A DNA stretch of 33,668 bases from Rhizobiaceae bacterium (GTDB taxonomy: Bacteria > Pseudomonadota > Alphaproteobacteria > Rhizobiales > Rhizobiaceae): assembly GCA_028279875.1 (NCBI GenBank), contig JANQMU010000101.1:1-33668 (forward strand), in the 5' to 3' direction. Both the position numbers and the translations under genes were made by a program. Position 1 is the stretch's first letter. Each line of letters begins with the position of its first letter. Under the pieces are notes generated by a model. It worked only from the letters and a program-made list of their open reading frames with translations. It was not told the DNA's origin and did no database searches. Of the stretch, positions 8,079 through 15,704 are shown piece by piece.

Positions 8079-9020
8079 ATGTTGAAATTCATTATCAAGC
8101 GGCTTTTCTCGACAATTCCGGTGATGGGGTTTGTTGCCCTGTTCGTCTTTTCGCTCCTGCATCTGGCGCCGGGAGATCCTTCCGGGATCCTGGCGGGCGA
8201 AGATGCGACACCGGAGGATCTGGCTCTCATGCATGAAGCGCTGCGCCTAGACCGGCCGCTCTACGAACAGTTCGCCTTATGGGTTGGCGACCTTCTTCGC
8301 GGTGATTTCGGCACATCGATCTTCACCAACCGGCCTGTGCTGGAGTTGATTGGTCAGCGTGTGGAGCCGACGATTTCACTGGCCCTCGTCACCCTGGTGT
8401 TCTCCGTTGTTTTGGCCATACCGCTCGGGACATTCGCGGCATGGCGTGCGGGAAGCCTGACCGATCGGTCCGTGATGGTGTTTTCGGTTCTGGGATTTTC
8501 AATCCCGACCTTCGTTTTCGGATATGTCCTCATTTACGTCTTTTCGCTCAAACTGGGAACGTTCCCGGTGCAGGGCTTTGTCAGCATCCGGGACGGGATC
8601 GGGCCGTTTTTCTCGCATCTCGTTTTGCCCACCATCATGCTCGGCACCAGCTTCATGGTCCTCGTCACCCGCATCACCAGGGCCAGTGTGATGGAGGTGC
8701 TCAGTGAGGATTACATCCGGACGGCAAAAGCCAAGGGTGTCAAAGACCGAACTGTCCTGACAAAACATGCGCTGCGCAACGCGGCCGTCCCCATCGTTAC
8801 GGTCGTCGGGCTCGGGTTTGCGTTCCTTGTGTCGGGGGTCGTGATCACGGAAAGCGTTTTCAACATTCCCGGGATCGGTCGGCTGACTGTGGAAGCCATC
8901 GCAAAGCGCGACTATCCGGTGATTCAGGGAATTATCCTCATTGTTTCAGCGGTTTATGTCGTCATCAACACGATGACCGATATCATCTACGCCTATTTCG
9001 ATCCCCGGATAAGGTACTAG
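8079..9020 (+). CDS. Peptide-type ABC transporter permease (DppB-like)
   Basis: Inner-membrane permease of the DppB/OppB family, 313 aa. It has a first membrane segment right at the N-terminus, then the periplasmic stretch typical of this family, and about five further membrane segments. The C-terminal half carries the EAA-type coupling loop (DYIRTAKAKGVKDRTVLTKH) followed by NAAVP. The start is MLKFIIKRL, the usual DppB opening, though no strong Shine-Dalgarno is visible. It pairs with the permease that begins 5 bp downstream. Confidence 0.88.
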   Translation: MLKFIIKRLFSTIPVMGFVALFVFSLLHLAPGDPSGILAGEDATPEDLALMHEALRLDRPLYEQFALWVGDLLRGDFGTSIFTNRPVLELIGQRVEPTISLALVTLVFSVVLAIPLGTFAAWRAGSLTDRSVMVFSVLGFSIPTFVFGYVLIYVFSLKLGTFPVQGFVSIRDGIGPFFSHLVLPTIMLGTSFMVLVTRITRASVMEVLSEDYIRTAKAKGVKDRTVLTKHALRNAAVPIVTVVGLGFAFLVSGVVITESVFNIPGIGRLTVEAIAKRDYPVIQGIILIVSAVYVVINTMTDIIYAYFDPRIRY

Positions 9021-9025
9021 CGTCT

Positions 9026-9865
9026 ATGATGCCTGGTAAAAAAATGCACGGGGTCATCGGCAATCCTTCGGTCCTTTTCGGTGCCGTACTGATGATTGTC
9101 GTGACCATTCCCGCGGTGTTCGCACCGGTCCTGTTCACCGTCGATCCTGTCTTGCTGGAGCCGTCCGCCCGGTTGCAGCCACCGTCGGCCGCCTATTGGT
9201 TTGGAACCGATCTGTTTGGCCGCGACGTCTACAGCCGAGCCGTTTATGGCGCCCGGACATCCCTGTCTATCGGCGCAAGCGTTGCACTGATTGCCGTTGT
9301 CCTCGGCATGATTATCGGTGCGGTGTCGGGCTACATACGGATCCTTGACGCGGTCGTCATGCGGATCATGGACGGCCTGATGGCCATTCCGGGTCTGTTG
9401 CTGGCAATCGCACTCATTTCGATAACAGGCGCGAGCGTGACCACCGTCGTCATCGCCATCACCATTCCCGAGATCCCGCGGGTCGTAAGGCTGGTGCGCA
9501 GCATCGTGCTGAGCATCCGGGAAGAACCCTATGTCGAGGCAGCCGTCACCGTCGGAACCAAAACGCCGATGATCCTGTGGCGGCACGTCTTGCCCAACAC
9601 GATTTCGGCGATCCTGGTGCTGGCCACCTTCATCTTTGCCTCGGCGGTATTGTCCGAGGCCTCTTTGGGTTTCCTCGGCGCGGGGATTCCGCCCGAGTTC
9701 CCGAGCTGGGGAAACATGATCGCTGAAAGCCGCGTCTACTTCCAGATCGCGCCGTGGATGATCTTCTTCCCCGCAATCTGTCTCACGGTGACCGTTTTGG
9801 GGATCAATGTCCTTGGTGACGGATTGAGCGATACGCTCGATCCGAGACTGGCAAAGAGAATCTAG
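9026..9865 (+). CDS. Peptide-type ABC transporter permease (DppC-like)
   Basis: Second inner-membrane permease, 279 aa, DppC/OppC family. After a first membrane segment it shows the hallmark YWFGTDLFGRDVYSR (about residues 53-67), five more hydrophobic segments, and the coupling loop with PYVEAAVTVG and RHVLPN. It forms the channel with the DppB-like protein. Two ATGs lie in tandem at 9026 and 9029; either could be used. The fused ATPase gene begins 10 bp after its stop. Confidence 0.88.
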   Translation: MMPGKKMHGVIGNPSVLFGAVLMIVVTIPAVFAPVLFTVDPVLLEPSARLQPPSAAYWFGTDLFGRDVYSRAVYGARTSLSIGASVALIAVVLGMIIGAVSGYIRILDAVVMRIMDGLMAIPGLLLAIALISITGASVTTVVIAITIPEIPRVVRLVRSIVLSIREEPYVEAAVTVGTKTPMILWRHVLPNTISAILVLATFIFASAVLSEASLGFLGAGIPPEFPSWGNMIAESRVYFQIAPWMIFFPAICLTVTVLGINVLGDGLSDTLDPRLAKRI

Positions 9866-9875
9866 GAGTAGTCCG

Positions 9876-11522
9876 ATGACGGTATTAGCCAAGGCTTCTT
9901 CAGGCGAACAGCATATCCTTGAAATCCGCAATCTCACCGTGCGCCTGCCGCGCGGCGCCGATCGCGACTATGCGGTAAGCGGTTTCAACCTTTCGATCAG
10001 GCCGAACGAAATTCTGTGCGTTGTCGGGGAGTCCGGATCGGGAAAGTCCGTGTCTTCCCATGCGGTCATGGGATTGCTGCCGGCCGAAGTCGTGCCGACG
10101 GAAGGTGAAATCCTGTTTCAGGAAGAGAACCTTCTCCAGGCTTCGCCGGAGCGTGTGAGAGACCTGTGCGGCAGCCGGATCGCGATGATTTTTCAGGAAC
10201 CGATGACCGCGCTCAATCCGGTCATGACCGTCGGCGACCAGATCGAGGAAGTGCTGTTCACGCACACAAGCATGGCAAAGACGGAACGCCGGCGGCGCGT
10301 TCTGCAAGTGATCGGCGATGTGAATCTGCCGGATCCGGAAGGGCTCCGGGATCTTTATCCGCACCAACTGTCGGGCGGGCAGCGCCAAAGGGTGATGATC
10401 GCCGCGGCATTGGTGTTGGAGCCGCTGCTGTTGATCGCCGACGAGCCGACAACGGCTCTCGACGTCACCACTCAGGCCCAGATTTTGACGATCATAAAGG
10501 AAATCCAGGCTTCCCATGACATGGCCGTCCTCTTCATCACCCATGATATCGGGGTTGTGGCCGAAATTGCCGATCGCGTTGTGGTGATGCAGTCCGGTGA
10601 GATTGTGGAGCAGGGCGACGTGCGACAGATCCTGAGGCATGCAAAACATCCCTATACGCGCAAGCTCGTTGATTCCGTTCCCGGCCTGGCACCGAAGGCG
10701 GATGAGGTTGCGGCCGATCAGCCGGTCATGCTGTCGGTGGACGGGCTTTCGAAGACCTACAAATCAACCAGTTTCTTCGGCGCAAAACGCACTGCGACGG
10801 CGGTCGACAATGTCGGTTTTGAGATCAGGGCCGGGAGCATTCTGGGTGTGATCGGGGAATCCGGATCCGGGAAGACGACCGTCGCGCGGTGTGTCATGCG
10901 CCTTGTCGAACCAAACGGGGGGTCCATCAAATTGGGTCGCGCCGATTTGGAGGGGGCGTCGCAATCCGATCTTCACCGCAGCCGCAAGGATATCCAGATG
11001 ATATTTCAGGATCCCTACCGGTCGCTCAGTCCCCGCCGACCGATCGGCCTGTCGATCATCGAGGGTCCGATGAATTTCGGTGTGCCGAAGGCGGAGGCCT
11101 TGGAAAGAGCGAAGCGGCTGCTCAAGCTGGTCAATCTCGATGAAACCGCGCTGGGCCGGTATCCGCATCAGTTTTCCGGTGGGCAGCGGCAGCGTATCTG
11201 TATTGCCCGCGCGCTTGCAATGGAACCCCGGGTACTGGTCGCGGACGAGATTGTGTCCGCTCTTGACGTCACGGTTCAGGCGCAGGTTCTGGAGTTGCTG
11301 GATGATATTCGGCGCCGGTTCGACCTCGCAATTCTGTTCATAACGCACGATCTGCGGGTTGCCGCACAGGTCTGTGACAGAATTGCGGTGATGCACAAGG
11401 GAAGAATTGTCGAAGAAGGTCCGACGCGGAGCGTTTTCGGGAATCCGCAACACGAGTACACGCGGACCTTGTTTGCGGCCGTGCCGGGTCAGAAGTGGAA
11501 CTGGCGCCCGGAGGTCGCGTAG
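9876..11522 (+). CDS. Fused dipeptide-type ABC transporter ATPase (DppD-DppF)
   Basis: A single 548-aa chain carries both ATPases of the peptide-type importer. Domain 1 (about residues 14-265) has Walker A GESGSGKS (51-58), LSGGQRQRV and Walker B with ADEPTTALD. Domain 2 (about 288-545) has GESGSGKTT, FSGGQRQRI and a Walker B reading ADEIVSALD, with Ile after the catalytic Glu where Pro is more usual. Each half ends in the oligopeptide-transporter C-terminal extension. AGGAG precedes the ATG. Such DppD-F fusions are common in alphaproteobacteria. The gene ends the transporter operon and converges on the PrpF-type gene 39 bp away. Confidence 0.9.
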   Translation: MTVLAKASSGEQHILEIRNLTVRLPRGADRDYAVSGFNLSIRPNEILCVVGESGSGKSVSSHAVMGLLPAEVVPTEGEILFQEENLLQASPERVRDLCGSRIAMIFQEPMTALNPVMTVGDQIEEVLFTHTSMAKTERRRRVLQVIGDVNLPDPEGLRDLYPHQLSGGQRQRVMIAAALVLEPLLLIADEPTTALDVTTQAQILTIIKEIQASHDMAVLFITHDIGVVAEIADRVVVMQSGEIVEQGDVRQILRHAKHPYTRKLVDSVPGLAPKADEVAADQPVMLSVDGLSKTYKSTSFFGAKRTATAVDNVGFEIRAGSILGVIGESGSGKTTVARCVMRLVEPNGGSIKLGRADLEGASQSDLHRSRKDIQMIFQDPYRSLSPRRPIGLSIIEGPMNFGVPKAEALERAKRLLKLVNLDETALGRYPHQFSGGQRQRICIARALAMEPRVLVADEIVSALDVTVQAQVLELLDDIRRRFDLAILFITHDLRVAAQVCDRIAVMHKGRIVEEGPTRSVFGNPQHEYTRTLFAAVPGQKWNWRPEVA

Positions 11523-11561
11523 GGCTCTTCGGTCATCGGCGGGCCCGAATGTCGGACCTGT

Positions 11562-12725
11562 TTACTGCAACGCATTGAGCGGGACATATACCATCCCGAC
11601 AAACAGCTTGCGGCAGGTTCGCGTAAGAGAGATTCCGTTGACAGCGCTTTCATCGTCATCGGGATCTTTTTCGACCCCGATTTCCATCACCCCGGACGGG
11701 TGTTGGATAACGAACCCGATGGATGCCTTGGCGCGGTCAAGTCCGCGAGCGACACCGTCCACGACGGTGCCGGACAGGATCGATGCCATGGCAAGGCAAA
11801 CCGCGCCTGAGCCGGAGAAGGCCGCATGACATCTCGCCGGAGCGCCGGGATATGTGGCCAGTTTGCGTGCTGCGATGGAGCCCGCCCCTTTGGGACAGGC
11901 GATCATGATCGTTCCCGGCGTGGTGTTGTGCTCGTAATCCTCCAGGCCGATCAGATGGCCTGCCTGCTGTCTTATGGCCTCGATTCTCTCCGCCAGCGCT
12001 TGATCGCCATCGATCTGCGCTTTGCTCTCATGACCCGTTTTCCCGAATGAATCCGCCCGTATGATCATGCAGACGGTTCCGCCGGCATCGACGATGGTGA
12101 CCGGCACGCCTTGAATGATGTCCTGCCTGCGGCCGGACGGGAACAGCGACCCGAGAAGGGTCCCGAACGGCGGACGATATGTGAGTTTGACCGGCGCCGC
12201 TGTTCCTGCGACGCCATCTATCGCCGTGTCGCCTTCAAACGATAGACGCCCGGCGGGGGTCTGGACGGTTGACGTGTAGGTCAAGCCGGCATTCACCGCG
12301 AATATCCTTATCTCGGTTTCATCACCGACCGGCGACACATAGCCATTCTCGACGGAAAACGGTCCCACGGCTGTTCCCATATTGACGCTGTTGCCGAAGC
12401 GGTCGATCTTCGTGGTTCCTGGCGTGTACTGCAGAAACGTGTAGTTCACATCCGCGTCCGGCCTGTCCGACCTGCCGACGATGATGACCTTGTTGGACAG
12501 CGTTTCGGCTCCGCCTATGCCGTCGATCTGTCCGGGATGCTCCGGATTGAGGGCCGCCAGGATAAGTCGATCCCTCAAGACGGGATCCAGGGGCAGGTCA
12601 CATTCCCGAAAGACCGGACCCTTTGATGTCGCACCCCGGTAGAGCGAGCAGGGCACGCCAACCAGCCCTCCCGATATCTCCAGGGAAGGGGTATTGAGCC
12701 AATCGGCCAACATTTGTCTGCCCAT
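11562..12725 (-). CDS. PrpF-family isomerase (2-methylaconitate / oxalomesaconate isomerase-like)
   Basis: The 387-aa product belongs to the PrpF family, which has the diaminopimelate-epimerase fold. Members shift double bonds in unsaturated di- and tricarboxylates such as 2-methylaconitate and oxalomesaconate. The family N-terminal motif appears as YRGATSKGPVF (29-39). Lys79 in LSNKVIIV matches the catalytic Lys of PrpF. The GNCGN motif reads GNSVN (111-115), so Ser113 replaces the usual active-site Cys, and the substrate or chemistry may differ. GGACAGG precedes the ATG. It lies 58 bp downstream of the M81 gene on the same strand, probably in one operon. No prp or protocatechuate genes are nearby, so the specific role is unknown. 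Confidence 0.75.
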   Translation of the reverse strand: MGRQMLADWLNTPSLEISGGLVGVPCSLYRGATSKGPVFRECDLPLDPVLRDRLILAALNPEHPGQIDGIGGAETLSNKVIIVGRSDRPDADVNYTFLQYTPGTTKIDRFGNSVNMGTAVGPFSVENGYVSPVGDETEIRIFAVNAGLTYTSTVQTPAGRLSFEGDTAIDGVAGTAAPVKLTYRPPFGTLLGSLFPSGRRQDIIQGVPVTIVDAGGTVCMIIRADSFGKTGHESKAQIDGDQALAERIEAIRQQAGHLIGLEDYEHNTTPGTIMIACPKGAGSIAARKLATYPGAPARCHAAFSGSGAVCLAMASILSGTVVDGVARGLDRAKASIGFVIQHPSGVMEIGVEKDPDDDESAVNGISLTRTCRKLFVGMVYVPLNALQ

Positions 12726-12783
12726 GAAAGCCTGTCCTCACACGATCATCTTGGCGGCCGTTACCGGTAATAACCTTGAACGC

Positions 12784-14346
12784 TCATGCCGTCTGCGCCG
12801 GCGCCGGGAAGAACGAAATGACCTCACCATCTTCCGGTTTCCACTCGAAATCGCGATCGAGCGGGTACATCGGACGCGATATCTTTTTGAATTTGATGCG
12901 CTCCAGACGCCGCATCGTCAGCCCCGGTACATCGATATCGAAAATCTGCGATGCGGAGAAAAACTCATCGAACCCCGCACGAAAATGCCCGCGGGACTTA
13001 ATGACCATGGACCGTGCCTTTGCAAGGTCCACGCCGAGCATCTCGAAGAAAACGGGATCGGCAGTCTGCAAGCGTTTTGAGATCACCGCCACCTGGATGC
13101 CGGCGACCTCCAGCAGGCAACTGGGGCCGAGCGCCAAAGCTGTTCCCGCGAACATCCCCCGTCGGCCGATACAGTGTCCGTCATGGACCCGCAGCACCCG
13201 GACATCGTGGGAGAATTTTCCCGATGTGGGTTCAGGTTCATCGGCGTTGTATGTCGCATGAAAACAAGCGCCCTCACCGACGCGATGGGCTTCACGGGCG
13301 ACGGCCGGGTTGCACAGGGCACCCAGCACGGCATGTCTGACACCGGCTTTCACGAACGCTTCGAGCGCCCAAATGGAATTGCCGCGCCCGCCGCCGCCCG
13401 GATTGTCGTTGGTATCCGCAAAGGCGATCGCCGGCCGCGACGGGTCTTCGCCCGCCTCCATGGCGCGTTCAACGGCTTCGTGCATTTCCATGAGTTGCAG
13501 CTTGAACTCGCCTCGCGCATGCCAGAGATCCGCCGCCGTGTCCCGGCCAAGTTTGATGATTTCGTCGGCTATATCACTGTCACCCGTAATCAGTGTGGAC
13601 ATGCCGCTCTTCGGGCTGTCTCCATGGGTGTACCCAGTAAACATGGAGATATTGGTCCGGCCTGGCTGGCTTTTTTCCGTTGCCCGCCGCCAGATCGAGG
13701 ACATCGGATCGACGGCCGTGAGATGCGTCGGCGATGGTGCGATCATGGGGATCTTGTGAAAAACCGATACGGTCGAGCGGCCGGATCGCATCTTTCTAAG
13801 CAGGGCAGCCGCGTCCTGTCCCCGATCATACATGTCGACATGCGGATTGGTCCGGTAGCCGATCAGCGCCGAACTCGCCCTGACCATGAGTTCGGTAACG
13901 TTGGCATGAAGGTCCAGCGTGGCAAGGATCGGAACGCTCGGGCCGACGGAATTTCGGATGGCCTGCAGAAGGTGTCCTTCCGGGTCCTCGTCTTGCGTTG
14001 TCTTCGCCGCGCCGTGGAGCGCAAGATAAATACCGTCAAGATGTCCGGAGCCGGCAACGCCGGTCACCATGCGGTGAACGATATCCTGGAAGCAGGCGTG
14101 GTCGATCGGTCCGGTTGCAGACCCGTTCGCACAGACCAGCGGATGAAACCGGGGCGAATCGAAATTCGACCGGGCGGCTTCGAAAAACCCCTTCAACTCC
14201 GGTGGCAAAGTGCTGAACTCTGCAGCCAGCTCTTCCAAAACGGCATCTCCTTCCAGGTAGCCGAGAGACAGGAAATGAGGCCAGCCGACGGCGGGTGAAT
14301 TGGGATTGCACTCCGCTATGAAACTGCCAACGGCAATGTTGAACAA
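12784..14346 (-). CDS. M81 family metallopeptidase (MlrC-like)
   Basis: The 520-aa protein belongs to the M81 family, whose founding member MlrC (microcystinase C) cleaves linearised microcystin. It shows the characteristic ALHGAA (His111), LDLHANVTELM (Asp145, His147) and YRTNPHVDMYDRG (His169, Asp171). These are likely zinc-binding and catalytic residues. No signal peptide is present, so it is cytoplasmic. The start is TTG at 14346, supported by AAAGGAAA about 7 nt upstream; no better start exists. A GGTATACC palindrome lies 26 bp upstream, linking it to the GntR regulator. Outside toxin degradation the substrates of M81 proteins are mostly unknown. The transporter next door suggests an imported amide or peptide. 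Confidence 0.83.
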   Translation of the reverse strand: MFNIAVGSFIAECNPNSPAVGWPHFLSLGYLEGDAVLEELAAEFSTLPPELKGFFEAARSNFDSPRFHPLVCANGSATGPIDHACFQDIVHRMVTGVAGSGHLDGIYLALHGAAKTTQDEDPEGHLLQAIRNSVGPSVPILATLDLHANVTELMVRASSALIGYRTNPHVDMYDRGQDAAALLRKMRSGRSTVSVFHKIPMIAPSPTHLTAVDPMSSIWRRATEKSQPGRTNISMFTGYTHGDSPKSGMSTLITGDSDIADEIIKLGRDTAADLWHARGEFKLQLMEMHEAVERAMEAGEDPSRPAIAFADTNDNPGGGGRGNSIWALEAFVKAGVRHAVLGALCNPAVAREAHRVGEGACFHATYNADEPEPTSGKFSHDVRVLRVHDGHCIGRRGMFAGTALALGPSCLLEVAGIQVAVISKRLQTADPVFFEMLGVDLAKARSMVIKSRGHFRAGFDEFFSASQIFDIDVPGLTMRRLERIKFKKISRPMYPLDRDFEWKPEDGEVISFFPAPAQTA

Positions 14347-14371
14347 AGGGGTTTCCTTTCAAGATGAATAC

Positions 14372-14379
14372 GGTATACC
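14372..14379. promoter_or_regulatory. GTATAC palindrome in the M81/ridA divergent region
   Basis: GGTATACC is a perfect 8-bp palindrome in the 269-bp gap between the M81 gene (leftward) and the ridA gene (rightward). It is close to the M81 start and is followed by other symmetric AT-rich sequence (CCATATATGG, GGAAATTCC). A looser half-site pair, GTAT...ATAC (14571-14583), lies 33 bp before ridA. The remainder of the gap shows nothing clear. The site is likely bound by the FCD GntR regulator encoded at 5461-6168. Confidence 0.5.
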
Positions 14380-14615
14380 ATATATGGAAATTCCATGGGA
14401 TACAACGTGTCTTGTCGCGAAAAGGAACGGGCTTCAGGATTTCCTGGTTTTCACGTGGCATGTGTTGCGGGTATCGCTTTTAACAGTTCTTTTGGCTTAA
14501 ACAGGGCTCGCCGACCCGTGGCAATCGGCACTCCGGAGTGCTCAAAGCCCGAAAAATACGGCAACATATTGTATTCGGGATACTAAGCTCAGAATCCGGC
14601 CATTGGAGGGCAAAT

Positions 14616-14969
14616 ATGCGCGAAATAACCAGGATAGAGACGACGGAAAAAAGCAGCCGGGTTGTGAAGTTCAATGGCATGGCCTTCATCTCCGGATTGA
14701 CGCCTGTCGATTCAAGCGCCGACGTGAAAACGCAAACGCGTCAGGTGTTGCAGAAGATCGACCATTTCCTGGCAATGGCCGGTACAACCAAGGAAAACCT
14801 GCTGACGGCCGTCGTGTATTCCCGTGAGAGCGAGAACATTCCGATCATAAACTCGGTGTGGAATGAATGGGTTCCCAAAGGAACGGCACCGGCGCGGACA
14901 TGTGTCAAGGCAACGCCCGCCCGTCCCGAATTTGTCGTTGAAATCACAGTCACCGCTTTCGCCGACTGA
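14616..14969 (+). CDS. RidA family (YjgF/YER057c/UK114) protein
   Basis: The 117-aa product matches RidA in length and pattern: FNGMAFISG in the N-terminal part, a central DHFLAMAGTTKENLLTAVVY, and the C-terminal ARTCVKATPARPEFVVEI. That last stretch carries the Arg that in RidA holds the substrate carboxylate, and a Glu near the end. RidA enzymes hydrolyse reactive enamines or imines made by PLP enzymes or amino-acid breakdown. Start at 14616, with GGAGGG just upstream; the frame is open further upstream but without support. It is divergent from the M81/PrpF pair, so it probably clears an imine formed in that pathway. It may be a RidA subfamily member other than the housekeeping one. Confidence 0.82.
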   Translation: MREITRIETTEKSSRVVKFNGMAFISGLTPVDSSADVKTQTRQVLQKIDHFLAMAGTTKENLLTAVVYSRESENIPIINSVWNEWVPKGTAPARTCVKATPARPEFVVEITVTAFAD

Positions 14970-14997
14970 CGCTTCGAATATCGATTGCCCCCCTCAA

Positions 14998-15543
14998 TCA
15001 CCGATGCGAAATGCCGAGATTGCCGGTCGCAGCTGCCGTGCGAAGACCAGTGAGGAAGTGCTGGATGTCCCGCCGGCCGGCGAGGCGGTGCTTCGCCTTT
15101 TCCGGCGGCACGGAGTTATAGAGCCGGCGCATGGCATCCCGGGACGAGCGGCGGGTGTTCCAGATCCAGCGCAGGAAGGTCCAACTGAAATGGTCCGGAC
15201 ACCCCTCCGGCAGGTCGGGGCGGCTGCGGCCCCAGTAGCGCACCGTTCTCCACAGCACGCGCGGCAGTCTCAGCCATAGTGGAATATCCAGCCAGATCAC
15301 CGTGTCGGCGCGGTCCAGCCGTTCCGGCCAGGTGACGGATCGTCCTCCCTCGAAAATCCATCGCTCGCGGGCATGCACCTCGGCGCACAGCGCGTCCTTT
15401 TCCGGCCCGGATCGCTCGACCCATCCGGCCTTCCAGTGGATATGGTCGATATGAACGACCGGCAGGTGGGTGATGCCACCAAGGGTGCGGGCCAGTGTCG
15501 ACTTGCCGGAACCCGGCTGGCCGATGATCATCACACGCTGCAT
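14998..15543 (-). CDS. Small P-loop NTPase / adenylate-kinase-like protein
   Basis: The 181-aa product begins MQRVMIIGQPGSGKST, placing a Walker A motif at residues 8-16. VIWLDIPLWLRLPR in the middle is typical of FlaR/adenylate-kinase-like ATPases once called DNA topology modulation proteins. The start at 15543 is chosen because GGAGGG lies about 8 nt upstream and the P-loop then sits at the N-terminus; a longer frame reaches 15645 but adds low-complexity residues. The cellular role of this family is not established. It is convergent with ridA (28 bp apart) and divergent from the ankyrin-hydrolase gene. Confidence 0.75.
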   Translation of the reverse strand: MQRVMIIGQPGSGKSTLARTLGGITHLPVVHIDHIHWKAGWVERSGPEKDALCAEVHARERWIFEGGRSVTWPERLDRADTVIWLDIPLWLRLPRVLWRTVRYWGRSRPDLPEGCPDHFSWTFLRWIWNTRRSSRDAMRRLYNSVPPEKAKHRLAGRRDIQHFLTGLRTAAATGNLGISHR

Positions 15544-15704
15544 GGCGGGCTTCCCTCCGGTTGTTGCCGGCGGCCAATGTACAGCCTGTCCGGGCGACGA
15601 CAAGACATCGCCTTTGAGCCACGTCAAAACCGCCGGACACGGCACAGGCTATGGCGGCGGGCAGGGATTGCGATGTCCCGGCAAGAGGATTGGAGGGTTT
15701 CGGA

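Noticed and set aside
11523..11561. Terminator between the converging fused ATPase and PrpF-type genes
   Set aside because: Only a short 5-bp stem and a CGGGCCCG palindrome are present, with no T-run on either strand, so I cannot call an intrinsic terminator.
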